This document shows positions 48,640 to 59,367 of a stretch of DNA of 64,000 bases, piece by piece. The DNA comes from Blastobasis lacticolella (Eukaryota; Arthropoda; Insecta; Lepidoptera; Blastobasidae): the NCBI GenBank assembly GCA_905147135.1, contig LR990055.1:186001-250000 (forward strand), in the 5' to 3' direction. A program made the position numbers and the translations under genes. The notes beneath the pieces were generated by a model. It did no database searches, was not told where the DNA came from, and saw only the letters and a list, made by a program, of their open reading frames with translations. Each line of letters begins with the position of its first letter. Within the stretch, counting starts at the first letter, position 1.

Positions 48640-49210
48640 AATGTGGTATGGAGCAATAGCCATAGAGTATGACATAGGCACTTTTTGACACTATGACATA
48701 GGATAAATAAATGCTTTTTTCTCGAAACTGCCGGGACCGATTTTGATGTCATGTGGCATAAGAACATAGTTGATGGTGCTCTATCTATACTCCGTAACCA
48801 TGTCGCTGCTGGTTCAAAGAATACTGTACTTTTCATACAACTGTACGAAAGACATCCATTTTTCTCTAAACTGCCGGGACTGCTTTTGATGTCGTGCGGC
48901 ATAAGAACATAGCTGAAGGTCCTGAACCTATAAACCGTAACCATGTTGCAGCTGGTTTAAAGAATACAGCACTTGTCATACAACTGTGCGAAAGACCTGC
49001 AATTTTCCTGGTTCAAAGAATACCGTCATACAAGTATAACAAATGCCGGGTCTGATTTTGATGCATGCAGTATAAGAATTGTTGAAAATGTTTAACCCAT
49101 ATACTGTAACCTCCATTGGTTCATAGCTAAGGACACTTCCCATACAAAATGTGCCAAGTAAATATCTGTTATATTTTTAAGAATAGCCGGTCAGATTTTG
49201 ATGCCCTTCT
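48640..49210. repeat. Degenerate tandem array, ~142-bp units
   Basis: The block TGCCGGG-CC-ATTTTGATG recurs at about 48729, 48872, 49044 and 49185, giving periods of 143, 172 and 141 bp. Other shared blocks per unit: CATAAGAACATAG, CCGTAACCATGT, GCTGGTTCAAAGAATAC, CATACAACTGT. Units diverge increasingly to the right. The open minus-strand frame across it is a by-product of the repeat. Confidence 0.7.
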
Positions 49211-49370
49211 CTACAAGGATGTTTTGAGGGGGCTAAATGTAAATACTGTACCGATTATTTTATTTGGCCATAGTCCACTTCCCCTACATACTTACCCAGT
49301 CTCCTTTGTTCATCCGTTTATGCATAGAGGTAACAAACACAAACACACACAAACGTATTTGTCATACTCA

Positions 49371-50230
49371 TGTGTCGCACCGTTGTATACCTTGGGACCC
49401 ATCCCGGGGTGTATAGTGGTGTGATATATGGGTGTGTAATGAACTATCTGTATGTCTTCATTTGTTATGTATGCATCCTGCATTTATTATTTTATAGGCT
49501 CCACTTATTGTATATGCACAAGATTAGCTCATGTGTTCATGCTGTGTGGCGGTTGCTCGTTGGGCCCACCCAATGAGCAGCCGGCGCACGGCATTCATGC
49601 TTGTGTGTTGCACCGTTGTATACCTTGGGACCCATCCCGGGGTGTATAGTGGTGTAATATATGGATATGTTATGAACTATCTGTATGGCTCCATTTTTAT
49701 GTATGCATTCTGCATTTATTATTTTATAGGCTCCAATTATTGTATATGCACAAGATTAGCTCATGTGTGTATGCTGTGTGGCGGTTGTGTACGTAGTGTT
49801 GTGTGGCGGTTGCTCAATGGGTCTACCCAAGTGGGTGGACCCATTAAGCAGCCGTCGCACGTATTCATATTCACGATCATGTGTTGCACCGTTGTATACC
49901 TTGGGACCCGTCCCGGGGTGTATAGTGGTGTAATATGTGGGTATGTAATGAACTATCTGTATGGCTTCATTTGTTGTGTATGCATCCTGCATTTATTATT
50001 TTATGGGCTCCACTTATTGTATATGCACAAGATTAGCTCATGTGTTCATGCTGTGTGGCGGTTGCTCGTTGGGCCCACCCAATGAGCAGCCGGCGCACGG
50101 TATTCATGCTCGTGTGTTGCACCGTTGTATACCTTGGGTCCCATCCCGGGGTGTATAGTGGTGTAATATATGGGTATGTAATGAACTATCTGTATGGCTC
50201 CACTTATTGTGTATGCACAGGATTACAAGT
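49371..50230. repeat. Tandem satellite-like array, 233-bp unit
   Basis: The block CACCGTTGTATACCTTGGG begins at 49378, 49611, 49887 and 50120: units of 233, 276 and 233 bp plus a partial fourth ending near 50225. Unit 4 lacks about 40 bp (TTCATTT to TTTTATGG). Units are nearly identical, much younger than the neighbouring 142-bp array. Overlapping plus-strand frames stay open across the units, but 233 is not a multiple of three, so no repeat protein is implied. Confidence 0.92.
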
Positions 50231-51798
50231 TGGTTGTGTAAGTAAAACTAAGTGATGAATTTGTTAACCAGTTGTAAGCGTTATCCGGATTGTATTACGA
50301 GAGAAACACCATTGCCAACAAACTGTTATGCAGTTTGGCAGGGTAACTATAAGTAAGACAGAATGTACGAAATATTGTAAGGATTAATAAATAAAATAAA
50401 TAAATTTATAATATTAGTGGGAGCATATTGTACCTAAATATCCTGTAAATTACAAAATGTATGAAAGTCCAAAAGTTCGCTAGCAAAGACGTCCAAATGG
50501 TGCCAATTTTCCAGTTGACGGAATTTGAAAATTGGCATCCCATTGCCAACTATATAATTAAATTAATTCCTTTGCGAATATGAAATATCGACAAACCCAG
50601 TAAGGGATGGATTAACTGTACCTTCAGTGGATATTTCTCGCCGAGCGAACCTCACGCAAACACCGCCTCTTGACAGATAAATTTACTCCTCCGCGAAGTT
50701 TGTTTCGTAAATAAAAAAATCCATATCAGTTTCTTCGGAACAGTTCACAAATAACTCAAAGCGTGGCCGGCTATCCGCTTCGCTGTGCCTTCTCAATGGA
50801 AGTGGAAACGCAACAGAACAGGGAGATAGGCGCGTCGCATTCTTCTATAAGGAAATAATGTGAAGCTAAAGGATGTTCTGTGTGTATTTTTGAAACCGCT
50901 CGCATCCACGCGAGGTCTAGCCTTCTAATGCTTGTATTTTCTATTACTAGCAATTTACAACGAGTATGAAAGAGATAGGTATATAGATAAGTCCTAAGAA
51001 AATGTCGTACAAAATGACGTTAAACGTCATGCTGAAATGTGCCGGGCTAAGTCAAGCTATGTATCAGTTAGTTGCTTGACGGTAGAAATATAAGACGATA
51101 GTATTTACTCAGTCCACGTTTATTTGATAATGGGTAAATCTTTTTATGTAAATATTTAGGCGCTACCCTAAATGGTAACAGTCGTGCGAGCATGGTCGTA
51201 CTACGAACGTCGCCTGACCAATAGGAGACCTCAAAACCGCCTGTCACACAACTATCTTCGTTAGACCACTGACAATTAGAACAACGCCTTAAAGTACATA
51301 CTTCATTCCGAACTTCATACTTTAGCATAAGGGCATGTGTATTCGACACTCTGATATCTCGTAATGTTTACGCTTCCTTTGCCATCCTTGGTCACCTTCT
51401 GAAGCAGCTACCATTCACAGTAGTAAAATATAGCAAGAACAAATCCCCTCCCCTCTCTGCCCTTGCCAAACGATCCCGAACAAAAGATCGGTGCTACGAA
51501 GCTCTTCGATGATTAAAATCTTTTAGAGTTATTGTTATTGTTTACTTTTATGTTTGATTGTTGTACGAATCGCTGCAGCCGGATTTCCATTGAACATTAT
51601 TTGTTGGGACGAGATTACTTGCTTTGTGAATGGAAGTTTGTTGTACCGGGAATGTGGGACGCAACACAATGTTCAAAAACTCTTCATACAGTAGGTGTTA
51701 AACAGTTTGTTCGCTAACCTGGGTGACCAGGTATTTGATGGTTTTGAACATACATTCGGGAAACAATTTATATTAATATTTACAATTAAAGGTAATTT
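50231..51798. other. No gene recognised
   Basis: 50560-50960 is non-repetitive and of balanced composition; the rest is AT-rich. A near-palindrome CCAATTTTCCAG to TTGAAAATTGG occurs at 50500-50538. Confidence 0.35.
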
Positions 51799-51810
51799 TA
51801 TATATTAACT

Positions 51811-53154
51811 CATCATCATCAGCCAGAAGACGCCCACTGCTGGGCATAGGCCTCCCCCAGAGATCTCCACAAAGACCGGTCCTGTGCTTTCCGCATCCAG
51901 CTGGTACCTGCGATCCTTACCAGGTCGTCGGTCCACCTTGTAGGAGGCCTACCCACGCTGCGTCTACCGGTACGTGGTCGCCACTCGAGAACTTTACTGC
52001 CCCATCGGCCATCTGTTCTTCGAGCTATGTGCCCTGCCCACTGCCACTTCAGTCTGGCAATCCTTAGAGCTATGTCGGTGACCTTGGTTCGCTTGCGGAT
52101 CTCCTCATTTCTGACTCGATCGCGCAAAGAAACTCCGAGCATAGCTCTTTCCATTGCCCTTTGGGTAACAGTGAGCTTTCTTATAAGGCCCATAGTGAGT
52201 GGCCACGTTTCAGCTCCGTAAGTCATCACTGGCAACACACATTGGTCAAAGACCTTCGTCTTGAGACACTGCGGTAATTGGGACGAAAATATGTGGCGTA
52301 GCTTCCCGAACGCTGCCCAACCGAGTTGGATTCGTCGATTGACCTCTTTCTCGAAATTGGACCTACCTAGCCGGACTATTTGTCCTAGGTATGTATAGTC
52401 GTCAACAACTTCAAGTGGAGTGCCTCCAACTGTCACTGGAGTAGGCACAACATGGACATTCGACATAATTTTCGTCTTGTCCATGTTCATTTTAAGACCT
52501 ACTTGTTGAGAGGCACTACAGAGGTCATCGAGCATTTTGCCCAAGTCTTCCAGGGTTTCAGCCATGACTACGATATCGTCAGCAAATCTGAGGTGCGTGA
52601 GGTACTCGCCGTTAATATTGATGCCAAGTCCGTCCCAGTCCAGAAGCCTAAAGATATCCTCCAGTGCAGCGGTAAACAACTTCGGAGATATGACATCACC
52701 TTGTCTGACACCTCGCTGCAGCTGAATAGGTTCTGTGGTCTTGTCCTGGAGACGAACTGACATAGTGGCGTTTTTGTACAAACACTTCAATGCTTCGATA
52801 TATCGATAGTCAATTTGGCACCGCTGTAGAGACTGGAGCACCGCCCAAGTTTCGATCGAATCGAAGGCTTTCTCATAGTCCACAAACGCCAAGCATAATG
52901 GCCGGTTATACTCTTCGGTCTTCTGTACAACCTGCCGCAGCGTATGTATGTGGTCTATGGTACTAAAACCTTTTCGGAATCCGGCCTGTTCGGGAGGCTG
53001 GAAGTCATCAAACCTGCGTGCGAGACGATTCGTAATGACTCTCGAAAACAGCTTATAGACATGGGTCAGTAGCGATATTGGTCTGAAGTTCTTCAAGAGA
53101 GCCTTATCACCTTTCTTGAAGAACAATATCACTATGCTTCTGTGCCATGCTTTG
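51811..53154 (-). mobile_element. RTE-clade LINE, 5'-truncated recent insertion
   Basis: 1,344 bp flanked by a perfect 12-bp direct repeat TATATATTAACT (51799-51810 and 53155-53166). The minus strand ends in a GATGATGATG tail, the normal RTE 3' terminus. No stop interrupts the reverse transcriptase from the truncation point to near the 3' end. Truncation removes the endonuclease and the start of the RT, so this copy cannot move itself. Confidence 0.93.
51819..53132 (-). CDS. RTE-type reverse transcriptase, N-terminally truncated
   Basis: About 437 residues in an open frame that really enters from the truncation point (the first codon here is GTG). RT blocks are visible in order: KNFRPISLL near the start, AGFRKGFSTIDH, FVDYEKAFDSIE (first catalytic Asp), RGVRQGDVISPKLF, LRFADDIVVM (the YADD-equivalent catalytic box), and GLKMNMDKTKIM. 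The thumb/connection region follows, with the C-terminal QWAGHIARR and GRRSVGRPPTRWTDDL typical of lepidopteran RTE proteins. Endonuclease missing. The catalytic aspartates are present, but the ORF lacks its N-terminus and promoter. Confidence 0.92.
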   Translation of the reverse strand: MILFFKKGDKALLKNFRPISLLTHVYKLFSRVITNRLARRFDDFQPPEQAGFRKGFSTIDHIHTLRQVVQKTEEYNRPLCLAFVDYEKAFDSIETWAVLQSLQRCQIDYRYIEALKCLYKNATMSVRLQDKTTEPIQLQRGVRQGDVISPKLFTAALEDIFRLLDWDGLGININGEYLTHLRFADDIVVMAETLEDLGKMLDDLCSASQQVGLKMNMDKTKIMSNVHVVPTPVTVGGTPLEVVDDYTYLGQIVRLGRSNFEKEVNRRIQLGWAAFGKLRHIFSSQLPQCLKTKVFDQCVLPVMTYGAETWPLTMGLIRKLTVTQRAMERAMLGVSLRDRVRNEEIRKRTKVTDIALRIARLKWQWAGHIARRTDGRWGSKVLEWRPRTGRRSVGRPPTRWTDDLVRIAGTSWMRKAQDRSLWRSLGEAYAQQWASSG

Positions 53155-53934
53155 TATATATTAACTACGTGGTCTATTTAAAAATAATTGAAATAGCCGT
53201 GCCTTGGATAGAGTTAAAGTATTTTACGGAAAATTCAAAGTTCAAGCAATGTTTCTAGTAACTCCAGCCCACAACGAACACACAACGTAAAATAAATTAG
53301 TAAATAAAATCAATCGATATAGGTACGATAGTCAAACATGCCTTCAAAATGATTATTACTATCTTAATAGTTGTTAGGAGCAATATATCTGCTCTACCGC
53401 CCTACGTAATAGTCTATAGTCGCGTCCGCGGCAGCCTAGCGCAACTATCGGCAATAACTGCCATTGGCGTACAACCGGAATTTGCGTCTGCCGGCAATTG
53501 CCGCCATTGGCGTTTTAGTGGCTATAATGTGCTTACAAGACATAAGTTAGGAAACATACCGTACTACTTTCCTATCCATTGCAGAGAAGGCTTAAGCCCA
53601 GCAGTAATTCTCTAACTAGCGGTTGGGTGATTTTATATCATGTCACAGTCACCAACGCAACAAGTATCATATTCTGTACACTAGATATGCTTCTTATAAC
53701 CAGTAAACCACTGTAATATAGCTGTCCCGCTATACTATACGTAGGTACAGTTATATCTAATAAATTAGCGATGAGACGTGCGATAGTCCGGTCGCTGTCC
53801 CGCCAGCACTAATGGGTGCGCGGCGTTCCATGCATGCAAATACAGGCTCACTTGGTATTCGTATTTATTTAAAAACATAATTAGTTTGCGACGTCATGGT
53901 GTACACCAACCCAGAACTCGTACACTGTGTTTTG

Positions 53935-54120
53935 CATCCACTCTCTTCATCTTCATCGTTATGCGCGCTGCAAAGGACCGGAACTGTCTGCCGGAGTCAC
54001 TGTTGTCCGATATGTTTATCGGTTTAGCCTTGGGGTCTTCAAGTCAAGAGTGAATAGGTATCTTCTAATCAGGCATGCTACATATTCGATCTCATCGTCG
54101 CTTTCCATCAGGTAAGTTGA
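53935..54120 (+). pseudogene. LINE RT C-terminal fragment
   Basis: RNCLPESLLSDMF then, in a shifted frame, RFSLGVFKSRVNRYLL. This is the LPESV and VFKSRVNRHLL end of a lepidopteran LINE ORF2, followed by the TTTCCATCAGGTAAG 3' UTR signature. Confidence 0.6.
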
Positions 54121-56304
54121 GGTCGAATGCAAGACTCTTAAAATAATAAAAAAATCACTGTTCAACTAAAACCGTCTCCATTTATTTAAATTCGAGTATT
54201 GGCAAAGAAGGAAAATAATGTACTTACTCTTTTTAAAAATAAAAAAGCAAATGACACAAACGGGACACGTATACAAATTATTAGTAAAGGTTGCAGGCTG
54301 CAGGTAGACGCTTGATGTATCAAGCCGACAGCTGCATTGTAGGAGACCAATCTGCAACAGTTTACTGATAGTATGCTGATGATGATGATAATGACAATAG
54401 TGAGAAAAATTCAATACTTGGTCAAAAATGAAACACCACATACAAATTACTATAAGTTTAATCATATGTATAGGTAACATATTAAATTAAGGAGATACAG
54501 CCAGACTCCAGGCTTAGGTATCGACTAGCGAAGATACTATGGGTCGAAGTGTACATTAGGTACTTTTTACACAAAGGTCAAAAGAGCAACGTCCAATATG
54601 TTCCACATGAATAGTGGAAGCACTTGCTTTGTCTAAACAATTATTACTAGCAGTCTGAGTAAAATGATTCTATATTACAATATCCCTGAGTTGATTAATT
54701 TAAAAGTTAAATAACTTATTGCGTTTACCTTAAATAAGTATATAAATAAAAACAAATGACTAGACAATTTTCACTAGTATTATAGCTTATTAAGTTAATA
54801 ACACAGACTTCAACAAAAAATAATGGTTTCAATAACAAATCAATAACAAAAGCAATTGTGATGGTACCAAAATCAAAAGCAGCTGATCAACATAAATTCA
54901 ATAATATACTCAATAAAAAGAAATATCTTTGAGTGATCATTTTTGAGCTGCTTATATGAGATGACATCTCACATCGCTGCATCTCTGTTTTATCGAAGTC
55001 TACCGATAATGATAGGGGACCAAAAATGATACTCGTACATTTTGTCAAGCAGACCAGCTGAGGGCGAGCTCATATTCTCTTGCATCGTTCTGCCGTAATC
55101 TATCTACCGTAATGGAATGGCTAGTGCGCTCTTTTATTCCTAGTACTAAACTGTTCTTCAATTTCACAGTGATTTTTGTTCCTTCGAAGTCAGAGCACAC
55201 GTCCTCTTTTTTTTGTCTGACGAGAGTTGTCTCTAGCTAGTTATTGTCGGATGCAGTGTGACCATTTGCGGCATTCTACTTTGCTGGACATGGCTAAAGT
55301 ATCATTGTTTACATTTAATCATTTATATAAGATATGATGCTGTAAATTCCTGTAGTGCAGACAATGTGTAGGGTTGTAGGATAGATTATTGCTTATTAGT
55401 CGTATACCTATGCAAGATAACAGCTCGTCCGGGCCGGTCCGCTCCCATCCACTGCGACGTGCGATCGATCATCTTTTGTTTATTGCGTACAAATGCCGTT
55501 TAATCTTCCTTTCCCTGGATACCCCGAAACATACAAAGAAGTGTCCAAAACATGTGCGTCATAATACACCTCCTACATCATTCAGACACTCATTCAATCC
55601 AATTTACAAGGGAGTACACAATGCGGTATCAATTATATCGAAATACTCAATACTCGCACACAATTCGCCATTATACCATCCAATTACGGCAATTTGTTTG
55701 CGATATAATCGTTACCATTAAATTGAATATGAAGCACGAATTCATGCATAATTTATTTGACGGGGAAAATGTGCGCGTTTGATCTCCGCAAATGTTTTGT
55801 TTCGCGATCAACATGCGAATGACGTCACACGGCGCGCGCTCCGAGCCCGACTCCACCAACCTCCTCATAAACCTACTATCTCATGGAACTTTATACTTAT
55901 TGCTGTACGTATACACCTTATGATATAACAATACAATGTTACTTAGACGGTATTCGGTTAGTAAATTGTCGTATAAAATGCAACTTTACACACTAGTAGC
56001 GGCTACGCTGGGTACTCGTTGTATTAAGGTAATCAAATTTTGTACAAGTTTACATCTAACACAAAGTCGCTTAACAACTATATCGTACAACCTCGCTCCG
56101 GACAGACGCGTCGCGTGGAGAAAACTGAGTAAGTAGGGTAATACAAAAATTCAGTCTTTTGTAGCAATAGCGTCGCCCGCGGCCGGCGGCCAAAGCGCGC
56201 TCGTCTTTGTTAAAAGTTGAAATAATTACTCGAGTTTCAATTGTTATGCTGATGATATTTTACTTTCGAGTTCATTTCCATGGAAATTCGTGTTGAAGTC
56301 TAGC
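54121..56304. other. No gene recognised; downstream of the Dok-like gene
   Basis: AT-rich, with short GAT runs at 54375-54395. 55420-56220 is repeat-poor with overlapping short frames lacking domains. Part may be 3' UTR or downstream flank of the minus-strand gene. Confidence 0.35.
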
Positions 56305-56447
56305 TTTATTGCGCGGATTTACATTCTTATTTTCTTATTCCCTCCCCTCTGATTAAGCTATAATATAATCTCGTGATACATTACGAATTTAAGTGGTAAC
56401 ATTAAATTTTACACCGTTATCGTTATACTCTAACACTTTAATCGTCT

Positions 56448-56453
56448 TTTTAT
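56448..56453 (-). terminator. Candidate polyadenylation signal of the Dok-like gene
   Basis: AATAAA on the minus strand about 380 bp past the stop codon at 56832. A second AATAAA lies at 56305-56310. Neither is supported by transcript evidence. A two-unit tandem duplication (56639-56751) would fall within the 3' UTR. Confidence 0.35.
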
Positions 56454-56638
56454 TACACGCAGTAAGTCCTAATATCAATCTTCACATCTCGAATATAAAT
56501 TAAGATACTTACAAACATTTTCACTTCACGTTTTACAACCGACATTACTTTTCACTCGTATTTCACCAATCCAACCTAAATCCCGACAGATCCATTTTGA
56601 GTTGATGAACATTTTGACCTGTACCAAAATACTGTTAA

Positions 56639-56751
56639 GTATAACTAATGTCACATTAAAGAATCTAAACAGCGACATATATACGCCTTTTATAGGTATA
56701 ACTAATGTCACAATGAAAACCCTAAAGAGCGACATATATACGCCTTCCATA
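56639..56751. repeat. 57-bp tandem duplication in the Dok-like 3' UTR
   Basis: GTATAACTAATGTCACA at 56639 and 56696; both units end with AGCGACATATATACGCCTT. Period 57 bp, few mismatches. Confidence 0.8.
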
Positions 56752-56831
56752 GTCCATGCTATATTATAATCGCGATTCATTTTATACAAGAGAAACCTTT
56801 AGTATTCGTAAATCTAGTGGTGGAAACATGT

Positions 56832-56958
56832 TCAGGGCAGGTTCGTATAGTGGTGCAGGTCTCGGCCGCTCTTGTAGGCCGAAGTCAGTGCTGGATCCAG
56901 GTTGTGATACTCCTTTCCGGAGCGTGGCCGTAGCGTACTCGTCGCTGGTCGTGGGAAC
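56832..56958 (-). CDS. Dok-like adaptor, terminal coding exon with stop
   Basis: The acceptor is GGTATACAG (AG at 56960-56959). One base completes an AGG codon from the upstream exon; 41 codons and TGA (56832-56834) follow. The peptide begins FPRPATSTLRPRSGKEYHNL and ends HHYTNLP. EYHNL is a strong pYxN (Grb2 SH2) motif and HYTNL is a second. The alternative frame through this exon also looks protein-like, but only this frame matches the phase left by the previous donor and ends in a short, motif-bearing C-terminus. The 3' UTR would continue to lower coordinates; minus-strand AATAAA occurs at 56448-56453 and again at 56305-56310. Confidence 0.75.
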
Positions 56959-57327
56959 CTGTATACCACAACATAATATTTTCATGTGGAATCTTCATTT
57001 CAAGTCATGTTGGAACACATTACTGGGATGGTTTAAATAGCCGGTTTTTAGGCAACGGTAGCAAGTAATTAAGTTATTTTACTAACATAATACTAAGGTG
57101 ATGATGATGATGAATAATAATCAAATAATAATAAACTTCTACTCGATTAAATATGTCGTATAGTGTATAATAGTAAGGAAGGATCATCGAATGTGTGCTC
57201 TTTTAGCATGTTTCAATTTACCACAGAGATGAGATAATTGTAAGTCGTCGTATTTAAGAATAATTTATCAAAGCATTATTCTAAAGGAAAAATTAATACT
57301 TCAAAAAAAAACAATTATGTATTTTAC

Positions 57328-57442
57328 CTGACATTGGCGGGCTGATTCTCTGAGGAGGAATGCGAGGAGGTGAGCGACAGGGTCTCGATGTAGTCCGACA
57401 TATCAGAGGTGCCGCTCGACGTACTATGCGTATCCATCACCC
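57328..57442 (-). CDS. Dok-like adaptor, exon e
   Basis: A 115-bp exon after TTTGCAG (acceptor AG at 57444-57443). It starts in phase 1, completing a Gly codon from the previous exon. It encodes VMDTHSTSSGTSDMSDYIET and then LSLTSSHSSSE. DYIETL is a plausible SH2 target. A TAA codon directly follows the exon in the reading frame, but it lies inside a good donor (CAG|GTAAAA at 57327). Splicing there to the exon at 56958 restores an open frame with a sensible C-terminus, so I read it as a donor. A retained intron would give a shorter isoform ending in NVR. Confidence 0.8.
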
Positions 57443-57759
57443 CTGCAAAGCAAACAATACAATCACCCCAAATTTCGCAACCCATCTCGCCGCCTAACAA
57501 ATAATTATCGCTGTAATTCGCAATCAAAACAACCGCATTAGCGAAGATCAAAGACACAGCCGCGCTTTGTATGGCCGCCGGTAATAATCTGAAGAAAATG
57601 AAAACGGCGATAGCGGTCCGACTCGGCTCAATAATTACAAAGAGCCCTTCTGGGAGAGACCCCATTTATTTTTTCGGGCGCCGAGGGTCCGTTGGATTTC
57701 GGCTTTATTTTTACTCCATTTCTATAAAATCAACTGCCTTATTGGGTTTAGGGACGTAC

Positions 57760-59287
57760 CTTTGAACGTTTTCGGCGGCAGGACGGGCACTTCGGCCTCC
57801 GCTGATGAGGACTTGGTGTTGCATTTGTGCAGTTGCATAGTTTGGTCACGCAACGGGTCTGAGGACCTAGATTTCCGTGGCAGCGACGAGTGCAGGCAGC
57901 CGGACATGTTGCCACGCATTTTCCTGTGCATTATGTACGGATACCGAGAGTGGCCTTGCGTTAGCGGCGCTTCAAACTCACTGAACTCCGTATTGTGCTT
58001 CATGGAGCAACTCGACACTCCGGAATCATTTGAACTGGACGAATCTCTATTCCCTCCAGATTTGCATGGAACACTCGATGATCTTTTTATTTGAGCATTG
58101 TCCATGTGCTTATTCCGCAAGTGAGGGGGTTCCTTAGACGAATTCTCCTCTGACGTTTTGTTCTCCGAATCGGAAGATTTGCAACAATCGGAACATTCTC
58201 TTTCATTATCGCATGGCGATGAAGTTCTCCTATTTTCTATTACCAAATTCCTCAAAGTTTCTAATGAGGATGATGTTGCATGGCTCCCGATACTGCTGTC
58301 AAACTCTTTAAGATCTTCGAGCAGTCGAGCTGAATCTACTGAACTGGACCGTTTTTGTATCGATTCTTTGTTATTGTTACTGGTTGTACAAAACATTTCG
58401 CCCGTGTGGCTCGTTGAACCATTTAGTGTAGGGATGCTTAACGATTTTTCTATGTCTATCCTACATACTTTGTTATGTAGGGGGTGTTTCAAACTTTGAG
58501 ACCAATTTGGATTGGGGGACATCGGTGTATATCCCGGATTGGGTGCCACTGTTTTGCACAGTTCACGTTGAATGTCTTTCGATGGTTCCATCAGCAAATA
58601 TTCATCACACTTTTTAAGGTCATCATGTTTGTGCATTTGCGAATGTCCACATTTTGTACACATCTTTGGTTTTTTGGGCAATGTAGTTGTAGCTTTATCC
58701 AAATTGGCGCTCAATGCGTCCAGTTCAGTCTGAGTGACACCGGCTCTCTTTAACAAGTCTTTGGCGTTTTCGTAATATTCTAAAGACAAAGCGAACTCGA
58801 GATTTTCATAGTTTGCAAATGGGCCTTCGAACTCTTGGTTTGCAATTGGCTCTATATTTTGATAATTGGTATAAGCTGTATCTAGAGGTGCATCGGCGAA
58901 AATTTCTTTGTCAGGCACTGTGGCACTCTGTCGGTTAGTCTTCCTTGATACATCGACTGTAGCGTACAAAGCCATTTCTTCGGCTTTCTGATTAGTGAGT
59001 ACCTCCGTGTTAATTTTGTCGCTAGTTATCTCTCGTTTACAATAGGGTAGGCTTATGAGATTGTTTGCCCAGTTTGTAACTTTTTGACAAGGACATTCAG
59101 CTGGTTGAATCGTATCTGCACATTCGACTATAACTGGCTTTTTCTTCGAACCAAATTTCAGAATACATCCGCAATTTTTCTTTAGAACCAGAGAGCCTGG
59201 TGCTGCAGGTTGTGCTACTTGAAACAGATCATCGGCCAGCGCTTGTTTTAGTCGCTTTGGTGTATCGTAATATTCTGTGTTATCAGC
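57760..59287 (-). CDS. Dok-like adaptor, exon d: large disordered docking tail
   Basis: The 1,528-bp main exon has 509 uninterrupted codons. It follows an 80-bp intron (59288-59367) with acceptor TTGCAG, and ends at the donor AAAG|GTACGT (57759). Tyrosine motifs: NTEYYDTP (YxxP, echoing NTEYLTP in the previous exon), LYATV, TNYQNIEP and NYENLEF (pYxN, Grb2-type), LEYYENAK. A short conserved-looking helix follows (YYENAKDLLKRAG), then CTKCGH. The rest is serine-rich with repeated RSSSV sites, consistent with a disordered signalling scaffold. No catalytic domain is seen. Length, composition and motif set fit a Dok-family or similar IRS-PTB adaptor. I cannot exclude an FRS2-like or insect-specific member. 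Confidence 0.87.
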
Positions 59288-59367
59288 CTGCAACATTAGA
59301 AAAAACATTTAGTATTAATTTACAAGTTATACAATAAAACAACAGCACGTTGATTACAGATACTTAC

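Noticed and set aside
48468..48944. 158-codon minus-strand frame
   Set aside because: Falls on the degenerate 142-bp tandem repeat; the peptide repeats only because the DNA does.
49531..50085. 184-codon Cys/Tyr-rich frame
   Set aside because: It is a translation of the 233-bp tandem units; unit length is not a multiple of three and other frames are equally open.
57762..58753. Plus-strand frames of 89-113 codons
   Set aside because: Antisense shadows of the 1.5-kb Dok-like exon.
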